From: Chrysomallon squamiferum
Taxonomy: Eukaryota > Mollusca > Gastropoda > Neomphalida > Peltospiridae
Assembly: GCA_012295275.1 (NCBI GenBank)
Contig: CM022671.1
Location: 7,158,727-7,201,226 of the forward strand
DNA: 42,500 nucleotides
Direction of reading: 5' to 3'
Shown here: positions 25,169 to 34,620 of the stretch, one piece after another
How positions within the stretch are numbered: the first letter of the stretch is position 1
Layout: each line of letters starts with the position of its first letter
Notes under the pieces: generated by a model
What the model saw: the letters and a program-made list of their open reading frames with translations, nothing else
Databases searched by the model: none
Told to the model about the DNA's origin: nothing
Program-made: the position numbers and the translations under genes

Positions 25169-25870
25169 ATATATCTACACACACATACACTAAACCTATT
25201 TCGTTGTTTGAGGAATTTATGAATTTGGGATTATTTTTTAATCTTGACATTTTTGGTAACATTTTCGGAAACATTTTCGGAAACATTTGTCTACTTCCTA
25301 AAACATAACGTTGTTTCATTTATTTCCTAAATTTATTATTCTCCGTTAATTTACGACCTTTTTGTAAAACTGTTTTGAATCGAGAATTTCTTACTGTGCT
25401 TTTTGTTATATGCTACCACATTAAATACAAGTCATGTCAAATTGTTATCATTATTTATTTATTTTTATTAGTTTAATCTCACCTGTCTTGAAAATACAGC
25501 AAAGAACCTTGTTTTCCAAGACATCCAGAAGCTTTAATTTTCTTAATGAAAACTGAAAAACATGAAAAACAGAAGAACACGATTAAAAAAAGAGGAAAAA
25601 AAGGAACCAAATAACTTTTAAGTACTTTTTAAATCTTCACAAAACGTGGATTTGACAGCTGCAGATTATACGTCAGCAAACGACAAAAAGTACTTCCTTT
25701 TTCATTCGACTAATGGGAATTCGCCATTTCGTGTGGTTTTTTTAAAGATAACAAGCATTTAAGCTGTCATTTGCGATTTTGCAGATGATGGGGAGAAATC
25801 TCATTGGACAAAAAAACGCAGAATATGTATAAGAAAAATGTGCAGTGGTTATGTCAGGAGTAGTAAAAGT
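25169..25870. other. Non-coding stretch, little structure
   Basis: A three-copy 15-bp repeat (GGTAACATTTTC / GGAAACATTTTC type) lies at about 25255-25288. Otherwise unique AT-rich DNA. Confidence 0.65.
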
Positions 25871-25871
<1 letters not shown>

Positions 25872-25907
<36 letters not shown>

Positions 25908-26335
25908 GTGGTGGTGGTTGTAATAACAGTAGTAGAATAGTAGTAATGATGATGGTGCTGATGGTACTAATAGTAGTAGTGATGATGGTGCTGATGGTAC
26001 TAATAGTAGTAGTGATGATGGTGCTGATGGTAATAGTAGATGTGAATGGTGCTGATGGTATAAATATAGTAGTGATGATGGTGGTAGACGTGGATGTTGT
26101 AATAATGATGATAATTGTGGTGTCTGTAGTAATGTGGTGGTAGTGGATGTAGTAATAATGTTACGGTGTTGGTAATGATGACAGTGATATTAATAACAGT
26201 GAGGTGGTAGTAGTGTAACAATATGTGGTATAGTGATGGTTGTTGTAGTAGTAGTAGTTTGGTGGTGTAGTGAGGGTAGTAGTAGTTACAATATGGTGGA
26301 GTAGTAATGGTGGTAGTAGTAATAATAGAAAGATA
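25872..26335. repeat. (AAT)n followed by a degenerate GTR trinucleotide field with a 33-bp unit
   Basis: AAT units to about 25908, then GTA/GTG/GAT trinucleotides. A 33-bp unit (GATGATGGTGCTGATGGTAC plus TAATAGTAGTAGT) is repeated about three times at 25945-26046. Val/Met-rich frames are artefacts. Confidence 0.9.
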
Positions 26336-26570
26336 GTTATAGCACTTTAATTAACCAATGGCGAATTTCATCCAACAAATAGCATCAACCTTTCTTTCAC
26401 CGACATCCAAATTTGTTTAACAATCGATAAATCATTTTCTATGGAAACTTCAGAACTATGGTCTTTTCTCTGCCGCTTCAAGATTACTTTGCTCTTTTCT
26501 CTTTGACCAACATTTCCTTATTTACTGCCTCGCACGCTGTTTTCAAGCAGTTCCTACAAGGAGACATAGC

Positions 26571-26660
26571 CGTCACGTGACGTTCCTTTCACTGGCGCTA
26601 GGATCTACGTCTGCGCGTGATTGCTTCCCGAGATCCAGGTGGCGCACAATCACGTCTGCT
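26571..26660. promoter_or_regulatory. E-box palindrome CGTCACGTGACG and interlocked inverted repeats
   Basis: CGTCACGTGACG at 26571-26582 is a perfect 12-bp palindrome containing the full CLEAR sequence GTCACGTGAC. Just downstream GGATCT (26601-26606) pairs with AGATCC (26631-26636), and CGTGATTG (26616-26623) pairs with CAATCACG (26647-26654); the two pairings cross. The block is GC-richer than its flanks. Confidence 0.35.
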
Positions 26661-26827
26661 AATCGCAGGAATTAATCTATAACTCGCAACACATTCCTCT
26701 GTCTTTGATCGCGAACAGCTGATTGAATTTTGCTGTGCTTCTTTAAAAAGAAACTGAAGATAAGAACTCTTTTGGAGAAAGAAAACGAGGAAAAAAAAAA
26801 CACACATGAAAACGGAAGTCACGTCAA

Positions 26828-26890
26828 GGAATCAAGGGATTACAGAGTAATCTGCCTCTTTGCCGTTAGACCACCTCTTTGTAACACTCT
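26828..26890 (-). other. tRNA-like A-box with a weak B-box, possible decayed SINE head
   Basis: On the minus strand TGGTCTAACGG fits the pol III A-box form, and CCTTGATTCC about 36 bp further resembles a worn B-box. Spacing is shorter than in a tRNA and no cloverleaf can be drawn, so this is at most a pseudogene or SINE fragment. The neighbouring (AAT)n tract lies upstream in this orientation. Confidence 0.15.
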
Positions 26891-26923
26891 TGTAGGCCGC
26901 GAATACTATTTAACTACAGATAA

Positions 26924-26925
<2 letters not shown>

Positions 26926-26973
<48 letters not shown>

Positions 26974-26984
26974 TAATAATAATC

Positions 26985-27062
<78 letters not shown>
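26926..27062. repeat. (AAT)n microsatellite, about 135 bp
   Basis: AAT repeats with three single-base interruptions (TGA, TCA, TGA), passing into an A-run. Confidence 0.95.
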
Positions 27063-27064
<2 letters not shown>

Positions 27065-27102
27065 TAAATAAATACGAAAACTGACATATACGATACATTT
27101 GT

Positions 27103-27475
27103 CAATGGTACCTTGACTTACGAGTTTAATTCGCTCCGAATCCGAGCTCGTAACTCAATTTGCTCGTATATTAAATCAATTTTCCCAAATGAAATTAATT
27201 GAAATACCATTAATCCGTTCCAGCCGTCCAAAATCACCCCAATTTTTTGTAAAGTGTTTTTAAATAACAAAAATGTATGTACAAATGACAAATATTGTAT
27301 AAAAACAAAATAAAAGAGAATGTAAAGAAAATAAACCGGTTGAAGCAAACGAGTGAGACTAGGGGATGCTGGGCGGATGTTGTGTTGTTCGTTGCGCCAA
27401 CTAGCGGCGGCGTATCTGAAGCTTGCTCGTAACTCGGATTTTGGCTTGCAACTCAAAGCAAAAAATCGACCGCTG
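27103..27475. mobile_element. Non-autonomous hAT-like DNA transposon (MITE), about 373 bp
   Basis: The left end reads CAATGGTACCTTGACTTACG and the right end, read inward on the minus strand, CAGCGGTCGATTTTTTGC; both resemble the CAGNGG terminal form of hAT transposons, with one mismatch on the left. The left subterminal region contains TTACGAG (27118-27124) and its complement CTCGTAA (27147-27153), and GCTCGTAACTC recurs at 27146-27156 and 27425-27435. Flanks TACATTTGT (left) and TAGATTTAT (right) agree at 7 of 9 positions, consistent with a worn target-site duplication. No transposase is encoded; the open frame inside is not protein-like. It inserted next to the (AAT)n tract at 26.93-27.06 kb. 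Confidence 0.6.
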
Positions 27476-27744
27476 TAGATTTATATATTCCTGTTAAGAT
27501 TTATTCGTGATGCTGGTCACAAGCACGCACTTTCGTCGGAGAGGGTCCGCCATAAATACTTTCGTCTCAAGTCTGATAACGATGATAAATGTCTTCGTGG
27601 TGATTTCGTGATGGAACATGATAAAAAGCTGTTATTTGTCAGCCTCCGGAATGCGCCGTCTGTGTTCATTTGCACTAACGAAATGCATTCGAAAAAAAAC
27701 AATTAATACTATCTGTATTTTTGCATTAAACCATGAGGTTCACG

Positions 27745-28245
27745 AAACACTGACGACAGATTCTTGAACACGATCATTTTATGTTTATCTCTCTTCAGAA
27801 AGATAAAGTTTTAATACTCTAAATAGTCGAGGTTAAAATGTCTTTTAGTTTTATGTCTGAGACTTGTGAAGCGCTGATGACCGATTCTTGGTCCTTTTGC
27901 AGTGTATCCTTCAGCAGCTAGATACAAAAAAAAGAAAAGTAATAGTTTCTGTCACCAAGATTAAATTCTACGAGGAGCTCTGATGACGGATTCTGACACT
28001 TATTGCTTTTTTTTCAGTAGACTCTTCCGCAGCGAGATAAACAACTTTAATAGTTTTTGTCGGGTAGATTAAATTCTCTGCTTGCGGCACGCGGACCAGT
28101 GATGACGGATTCTTGCATTTGGTTCGTCTCCAGTTTATCAGTAAGATAAAGAGATTTAATTTTGCGTATCGCCTGGTTTCCAATGTCTTTAAATCCTATG
28201 CTTGAGGGATATGAAGCGCTGATAACGGATTCTAGCAAATCTTTC
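27745..28245. repeat. Decayed tandem array, unit about 117 bp (TGATGACGGATTCTTG type)
   Basis: A block TGATGACGGATTCTTG begins near 27751, 27875, 27981, 28100 and 28220. Between blocks, CTTCAG-AG-TAGAT/AAGATAAA and TTTAATA...AGATTAAATTCT recur in order, and a GAAGCGCTGAT or GGAGCTCTGAT lead-in precedes several copies. A further worn copy is likely near 28560. Confidence 0.7.
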
Positions 28246-28967
28246 AGTAGATCGTATTAATGTAAGACGAAACGATTTGATAGGACCTGATTTTTGTATT
28301 TTGTATTTTTTGCACCTTCAGTATAAAAGAGGCAATTTTATGTCACTTTAGTGCTATAAATATAATTTTCTCTGATAAGATTAAAGAATCTACCAGCAGT
28401 TTTATAAAGTCTTCAAGTTTTTATATTTTAATAATATTGAAGACGGGCGTGTATATAACAATGTTGCTTTCAATACATCCTTCTATAATAAGATTAAATA
28501 ACCTACCTACACAATCATAACGTTTTTAAATTTCATACTGAAGTAGATCAAATATTAATCACGGATTTTGGTACAGCCCTGACGGAAATTGCTATAAATA
28601 CATTAAGTCTGATTATATCTTCTTAAGTAAGATTCCTATTTTAGTATTAAGAGTAAAATAACTTATTGAAAATTCAGTGTATATTAAAAGTAAATAATTG
28701 ATTTTTGTACAGTGCTATATTCGAATCTATATTCCCTGAGTTTACTGGGTTCGTTGCTTTCTTTTACAAAACAGCAGGAATGTTTTATTATGCACACGCT
28801 AACACAGTCTCAGCATGAGTCCAAGGTTGAGTCACATTAAGTATTGATGATAAACTCTTTTGTGTAATCATGTGGTTCAATACATAAAAAAATATATATA
28901 TTTATGATACGTTATTACGTTTTAATGTTAACGATCTTCTGGTTTCAAATATATCTTGTTATTTTTA
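28246..28967. other. Non-coding AT-rich stretch
   Basis: Probably further decayed material from the neighbouring array. No gene seen. Confidence 0.6.
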
Positions 28968-29220
28968 TTGTTGTTGTTGTTGTTGTTGTCGTCGTTGTCG
29001 TTACTATTATTATGATTATTACTATTATTATTATTGTTATTATTATATATATTGTTATATATTTTATTATTATGATTATTATTATTACTATTATTATTAT
29101 TATATATATTGTTATATATTTTATTATTGTGGTAGATGTTACTGTTATTTCTGTTCTTGTTGTGGTTGTTGTTACTATTGTTGTTATTACTGTTATTATT
29201 CTTATTATAGTACTAGTAGT
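28968..29220. repeat. (GTT)n/(ATT)n field with an internal duplication
   Basis: GTT and GTC units, then ATT-rich sequence. A segment ATTATATATATTGTTATATA is repeated about 60 bp apart (about 29041 and 29098). Confidence 0.85.
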
Positions 29221-31129
29221 AGTATGACTGTTTTTGTTGACTTAAGATACGAAACCTGTTTCCGCTTCTCAAGGAGCCAAATTGATCTATTAGCAATAAT
29301 ATGAGGTATTTTATATGCACCTTTCAATAAACAGCAAGGGTAAATATCGCTGCTGAACGATAAATATCCCAGAGGATGCATCAGTAGATCTTTTTTCCAA
29401 TGCAACAAGACACGTGTCTCTCAAATGAACTGCAGACAACTGGATTATTGCAGACAGTTCCATTCTGCAGACCAAAATATGTTGCTGTGAATGCTTATAA
29501 GTCAGACGCTTGTGTCAGGTACTGAATGTTTAATTCCTCTCTGTCTAGAAGTGGACAACAAGTTAACGAGAAAGACACTGGCTAAATTAGTTTTCTCATT
29601 GATCTGTTTTCAAACAGAACATACTGGAAAGAGACTCGAATACTCTCGTGTCGCTCGACTGTAAGTTATTTCTTTGTTGATATCGGGGCGACTGGTAATA
29701 CATTCTTTATGACGGGTAGACGTTTTAGGATCTGTGTATCCTTCCATCAGTTCATTCATCTGTCTGTCTATCCATCGATTCATTTTATCTGTGCATACAT
29801 TTATCAGTCTATCAGCACATGAATCAGTATTTCCTTACCCCGTTCGTTAACCAGTGCAGTCATCGATCGGTAGATAAATCTATCGATAGACGATCCATAG
29901 ATCCGTCATCATTCATCGATCAGTCTTTCAATCGATTCTATCCCCATCCAGTTTGATCAATGGATCATCTCTGCACATCCTCTGTCAATTCATATCACCA
30001 CCCACACCACACCCAGAGCCCTATATACAAATCACAAGTAAGTAAATAAATAAACCAGTTGTTTCACAGAATTTAAACAAAAACATAAATATTAGCTCTT
30101 CTTCTGAAATGTTTATTTACATTATATTTTAGCTGATGCATTTCATGCGCATATAATAATGTATCAGATATTCTGTGAACCTAAGAATACATCAATACAC
30201 ATTGAGTAGAAAGCCGTATCAAACTGCGCAGGTTCTCCAAAAACAGCAGTCTTAATTTGTTTCTGTTGTTGTTTTTTGTAAATTCCTCTAACCATTTATT
30301 TTCTAAATCCATAGTCTTCTAATCAAGATGTTTAACAACGAGCATCTGAATACTGCGGATCCTGGAATAAATTACAGTTACAGAAGGTTAACGATCATGT
30401 TACTTGGGTGAAACCTTGAGAAATTTGTAACTCAAATTTATACGATGAATAATGTATATATTCTTAATGCGTTCTTCGTATTCATTGGAATACAATCCAT
30501 GAAGCTGTCGATTTTATCTGTAATATCTATTCAGCATGACATTTTCCTTTCACCATGTAATTTTCTGTATGTATGCAATGACTTGAAATATGGGCATATC
30601 TGAAGAATGTGTTATTAGTTAGGTTAAATCTTTTTAGTTATTTTGGCTTTGTTTTTATGATAGTTTTTTGTTTTTTCTGTCTGTTTCAGATTTGAGATTT
30701 GACGTTTGTTCGTTTTTATCAAGCACACATATTCAGTTTTTATTTCTTTGTTTTTTCTCAAATATACATACATACAATACATAGGTACATGCATACATAC
30801 AAACGCGTGTGTGTGTGCGTGTGTGCGTGTGTGCGTGTATGTTTGAAGCAGAAGATACAAATATAGCAGTGTATATTTGTGAATTAAGTCTGATGATGTG
30901 TGTGTTCTTATTACTGAGTGTTAAGTAAGTATCTGTGACAATGTTTACCAATATTTCTTTATATATATGTGTGTGCGCGTGTGTGTGCGCGTGCACGCGA
31001 GTTCTTGCTGATATGTGTGAAAAATATTTTCGGTGAAAAATAATGCTTGTCTGTATCATTTATATCTCTGTTTGCACTACGATGACAAAAATTACGTAGA
31101 ACTAATTTGTAAATGATTTATGCGTCTCT
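29221..31129. other. Non-coding stretch with ATCGAT-rich and GT-rich parts
   Basis: An acceptor-like TTCCTCTCTGTCTAG (about 29535-29549) and a donor-like CTGTAAGTTA (about 29659) bracket a frame open for about 37 codons, but it matches no family. At 29740-29960, TCNATC-type units form a worn tetranucleotide repeat including CTATCGATAG (29880-29889). GT-rich tracts lie at 30801-30840 and 30966-31000. Confidence 0.6.
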
Positions 31130-31760
31130 AACCGTCGATTATAATAACCAAGAAGTGACAACCAATTTATATTCGCCATTCAAACACGCCCTCTGCGTAA
31201 GAAATCGAACTCTAACGACTTTATACGACGAAGCGACGTAATCCTCACGTCAATCAACGATTTTTTACGACGACTTCCGGAAATTCAAACCCAACCGGCT
31301 GACGAACGCCGATCGTTTCCGAGCGAGGTTTTCGTTCCGACTTTTTACGTGTTGTCGCGGAAATGGGTAACGTTGTTTATGAAGTCATGCGAGATGCAAC
31401 TGTCGCGAAACCGGTTTCGAATTTCTCGCAGCGCTAAGACATTAAGCACCAGAACTGCAAACGAACGACGTCACCGAAACCGGTTTGAGTGTCGGAACAA
31501 TAAGATCGATCAGCCGTCCAGCTTCCAGTGATTATATTGCTAGTTAATGCCATCGTTTGCATTTCCGACGTTCGTATTCCGTCGTAGGAAATCGGCGAAT
31601 CACAGCAAAGACGAAAATCGTGATTTCGCCAACTTACTAGTTCCTCTAATTTCAAAATGGCCGCGGTCGTGTCAGCGAAAATGGCGGAACATGATTTAGA
31701 TCGTAAATCTGACCGCACACTCGCTGACTTCTGCCACGAGGTTAATTTGCTTCGAGCTTG
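31130..31760. promoter_or_regulatory. CpG-rich promoter-like block with ETS and YY1-type motifs
   Basis: This block is far richer in CpG than its surroundings and almost free of simple repeats. It carries ACTTCCGG at 31273-31280 (CCGGAAGT on the other strand, a full ETS/GABP-type site) and two YY1-type ATGGC motifs at 31654 and 31678. Spliceable open frames occur on both strands (plus ATG at 31657; minus donor near 31637), so it could drive either strand or both. Function is inferred from composition and motifs only. Confidence 0.4.
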
Positions 31761-31767
31761 TAATTAG
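31657..31767 (+). CDS. Possible first coding exon (MAAVVSAKMAEHDL...), product unknown
   Basis: An ATG with A at -3 and G at +4 opens 36 codons to TAG at 31765. The peptide begins MAAVVSAKMAEHDLDR and continues KSDRTLADFCHEVNLLRA. A start of this kind inside a CpG-rich block is typical of real first exons. Possible donors are GTTAAT at 31741 (phase 0) and GTAATT at 31760 (phase 1); both are weak. Two YY1-type motifs (AAAATGGCCGC at 31654-31664 and AAAATGGCGG at 31678-31687) overlap the two ATG codons, as often seen at YY1-bound start regions. The opposite strand also has an open frame through here ending at a good donor (CTA then GTAAGT, minus strand, 31640-31632), so the direction of transcription is uncertain. 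No family recognised. Confidence 0.3.
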   Translation: MAAVVSAKMAEHDLDRKSDRTLADFCHEVNLLRACN

Positions 31768-32220
31768 CGTGTCTGCGTAAAACTGAGACAGATATAATTC
31801 TTCATACACATTGTTTGCAGAAGGTTAAGTGACTAAAGGTTGTGTGTGCCATCCAGTTGAATTTTCTACTGATGATGATACGATTGATTTTTATGACGTC
31901 AGCCTATATACCCACAACTGATTGGAAGGATGAAAGCTTTTGTACTTGTTTTTCTTTTCAGTCAAAACATTCTGTGCAAGTCAATGAATTTTACATAATT
32001 TTAAGTTATTATTTTTTTTGTTTATTTTTTGAAGGCCAATATTTCTTAACAAAAATGAACACAGTACTGTAAAGATTGTCTTTTAACGATTAATAATGAA
32101 CTTGTGACATCACTTCCTATACAGAAATACAAAATAATACTGGTAATATACCATTACTGTCGACATCGCCATACTACCACCACTGTATCTGCTGCTACAA
32201 AGATACTACTATGCTGTACC
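31768..32220. other. Non-coding stretch, nothing recognised
   Basis: Unique AT-rich sequence; an open frame at 31842-32072 is not protein-like. Confidence 0.6.
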
Positions 32221-32358
32221 TCTACTACTACTAAAAGTAGTAATATTACTGCTACCATTAGCATTTCTGTCTATGTTATCACAACTTTTACTACTACTAT
32301 CATTAAAACTACTGAAAAAAACTATTGCTAATACTACTATTAATATCAATATTAAAAT

Positions 32359-32393
<35 letters not shown>

Positions 32394-32480
32394 ATAATAA
32401 TAATAATAATAAAATAACAGGAAAATAATGATGATGATGATGATAATGATTATATCAACAACAAAATCATCACGTGAACA
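32221..32480. repeat. (ACT)n(AAT)n and (GAT)n trinucleotide field
   Basis: Imperfect ACT units, a purer (ACT)n(AAT)n run at 32356-32412, then ATGATG units to about 32450. Confidence 0.9.
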
Positions 32481-32839
32481 GTTACAAAATATATTCATAC
32501 AATGAAACGTAAACCGAAGTCTATTGAGCTACACTATATTTCTTCTTCTTCTCCTCCTTTCACAATCTGCTTGTACAATCAGTTATAAAACAAACTTAAC
32601 TTCCAGTGTTTTTCCTGGACAGCTTTGCTGTTGTTAGTAATAATCCACACAGGTGCTGGGCCTAACTGCACAGTTTTATTTTGCAGGTTTGAAGCGAATC
32701 TTGCTTCACGTTCTGGAAATACCAGCAGAGATTTAACTACGTCTCTTCCAGTAAATTACTAAATATATATGTTTGTCTCAGGAACTAGAAACATGTAGAG
32801 AAAGAATATGTTTCTTTCTTTCTTCTTTTTTCTTCTTTC
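32481..32839. other. Non-coding stretch
   Basis: Unique sequence. An acceptor-like tract ending in TTTTGCAG (about 32685) precedes a 65-bp open stretch to GTAAAT (32752), with no recognisable product. Confidence 0.5.
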
Positions 32840-32883
32840 TTGTTGTTGTTGTTGTTGTTGTTCTTCTTCTTCTTCTTCTTCTT

Positions 32884-32945
<62 letters not shown>
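32840..32945. repeat. (TTG)n(TTC)n(TTA)n compound microsatellite
   Basis: Three trinucleotide classes adjoin: TTG to about 32861, TTC to about 32884, TTA to 32945, with almost no interruption. Confidence 0.95.
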
Positions 32946-32947
<2 letters not shown>

Positions 32948-33135
32948 GCTACATTTTAACTTTTTAAATACTGCTAATACTATTACTACTGCTACTGATA
33001 AAACTGGGTGTATCCAGTGATTTTTATCTGGGAAAGATTCCGTTTCGTTTATCTCTGCCGATGCAGTCAGTTTGAAACATCTTCTAAACCTGCCAGTAAT
33101 TACAAACACTACAAATAAGTTATCAGTCATATTCA

Positions 33136-33177
33136 CTTATCTTGTCTTATCTTGTCTTATCTTATCTTATCTTATTA
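33136..33177. repeat. (CTTAT)n/(CTTGT)n pentanucleotide repeat
   Basis: Eight or so 5-bp units with alternating A/G at the fourth position. Confidence 0.9.
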
Positions 33178-33256
33178 ATTTATTTATATCTGAACGTTAG
33201 GAGATAGCATTACAAAATACTGTATACTTGTATAGAAAACGAACTGGTGACCAGCG

Positions 33257-33436
33257 ATGTCAGAACCTATCATTCTAACTCCAGTGGAGGACGTTACGTT
33301 AATAACACAAGACACAAAACACTCCAAGCTCCAAGCATATCCAACCCAGGTTCTATCGGATTACGCTAAAGTAATGTTCTTCATTGCACCGTCCAGCGCA
33401 GCAAAACTTCAGCAATTCGCGTGTCTGGTCAGCGTC
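33257..33436 (+). other. Exon-like ORF of unknown product (MSEPIILTPVEDVTL...)
   Basis: An ATG with G at -3 opens 59 codons. The first 38 codons, up to AAA then GTAATG (donor at 33371, phase 0), have balanced composition (MSEPIILTPVEDVTLITQD, then TKHSKLQAYPTQVLSDYAK) and no microsatellite content. Without splicing it ends at TAA (33434-33436). No known domain is visible. It lies immediately before the TCTCGCGAGA-type array, a motif class found at promoters, so it could also be transcribed but untranslated. Low confidence. Confidence 0.2.
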
Positions 33437-33451
33437 TAATAAATCACTAAT

Positions 33452-33557
33452 TCTCGCACGATCTCGCGAGACGCGCACAGTCTCGACTTTTCTCACGAGA
33501 CAGCGATATCTCGACAAATCTCACGAGACGACATCATATCGTCCGTTCTCGGGAGAC
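33452..33557. promoter_or_regulatory. Array of TCTCGCGAGA-type palindromes with a 28-bp period
   Basis: TCTCGCGAGA (33462-33471), TCTCACGAGA (33491-33500), TCTCACGAGA (33519-33528) and TCTCGGGAGA (33547-33556) are spaced 29, 28 and 28 bp apart. The intervening 18 bp are also partly alike (TCTCGAC recurs), so this is a degenerate 28-bp tandem repeat whose most conserved part is the palindrome. TCTCGCGAGA is the recognition motif of BANP and is enriched at CpG-island promoters. Binding here is inference. Confidence 0.6.
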
Positions 33558-33754
33558 ATTTTTCACTTATTTAAACATTATTGACTTTGTGAATTGAATA
33601 AACACGGTCTCATTCGATCAGATTCGTTCCACGGACACTGTCGACTGGTGCTGTGTGCGTGTTCATTAGTAATAATGAGATTTCTCATTCTAGGTTGAAG
33701 ACTGGGCATATTTAATTCAGCAGACAGAAGACATTTTTTATAGTTCCATTTTAC

Positions 33755-33946
33755 AGCAGTAGTACCAGTAGTGCTAGTAGTCGTATTAGTTATAACTGTA
33801 CTAGTCGTAGTAGTATAATTTATTGTAACAGTAGTAGTAGTGGGTAAGTAGCTGCAGTAATAGCGTATCAGCAGCAACAGCAGCAGCAGCAGTAGTAGTA
33901 GTAGGGGTATCAGCAGCAACAGTAATAGTAGTAGTAGTAGTAGTAA

Positions 33947-33986
<40 letters not shown>

Positions 33987-33987
33987 G

Positions 33988-34030
<43 letters not shown>

Positions 34031-34060
34031 CAGTAGTAGTAGTAGTAGCAGCAACAGTAA

Positions 34061-34096
<36 letters not shown>

Positions 34097-34145
34097 GTGG
34101 TAGTAGTACTTGTGGTAGTAGTAGTAGTAGTAGTAGTAATAGTAA
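33755..34145. repeat. (AGT)n trinucleotide field, about 390 bp
   Basis: AGT units with GGT and AGC variants. A longer unit with AGCAGCAACAG recurs near 33868, 33911 and 34046. Poly-Leu, poly-Val and poly-Ser frames are artefacts. Confidence 0.95.
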
Positions 34146-34471
34146 AGGAAAAGTATTACTGAGTTACACTGTCATTTCAAATGTTCGAGAAAAAACTGTT
34201 TCTCCAAACAAAGCCATAAATAATGTCCACCCAGAAATCTTCCATTTCTTCTTTATTTTCATTCCCGTACTGACTCAGTGCTCACATATCTTTGTCCTAT
34301 TACATCAACGACGCTTTGAAATAATCAGCTCTTGATTGCCAGCAGAACGCTCGACAGACATGAATAGGGACGAAATTCAGTTCTTGACGGTGTAATAACT
34401 ATTCTTCCACCTGACGTGTTCTTACATTAGTTCCTTAAATCGGAATACAATGGCTTGGTTTCGCGAAAGCC

Positions 34472-34620
34472 TGGAATGGCGTAGTTTTGTCACTGAGAGA
34501 GCGTGGAATAGCACAGTTTTATCATAGAAAGTGTGTGGAATAGAATCGTTATATCACAGAACGAGTGTGGAATAGAATAGTTATATCATATGGAATAGAT
34601 AATTTTATCATAGAAAGGGG
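34472..34620. repeat. 32-bp tandem repeat, four to five units
   Basis: TGGAATRG units begin at 34472, 34504, 34536 and 34568 (exactly 32 bp apart), each followed by an AGTTNTATCA-type segment and a GAAAG or GAACG motif. A partial fifth unit starts at 34591 and weaker ones may follow. Confidence 0.85.

Noticed and set aside
27118-27456. 112-codon minus-strand frame inside the hAT-like element
   Set aside because: Lies wholly within the non-autonomous element and shows no transposase motif.
29550-29658. Possible exon between TCTGTCTAG and CTGTAAGTT
   Set aside because: Open for about 37 codons in one frame, but joining it to the USP exon gives an immediate stop (T plus AA), and it matches no family.
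32686-32751. Possible exon after TTTTGCAG
   Set aside because: One frame gives FKRILLHVLEIPAE, faintly USP-like, but it stops without a donor; the open frame is unrelated.
33578-34335. Poly-Leu and poly-Val frames of up to 158 codons
   Set aside because: Produced by (AGT)n; the non-repeat parts show no domain.
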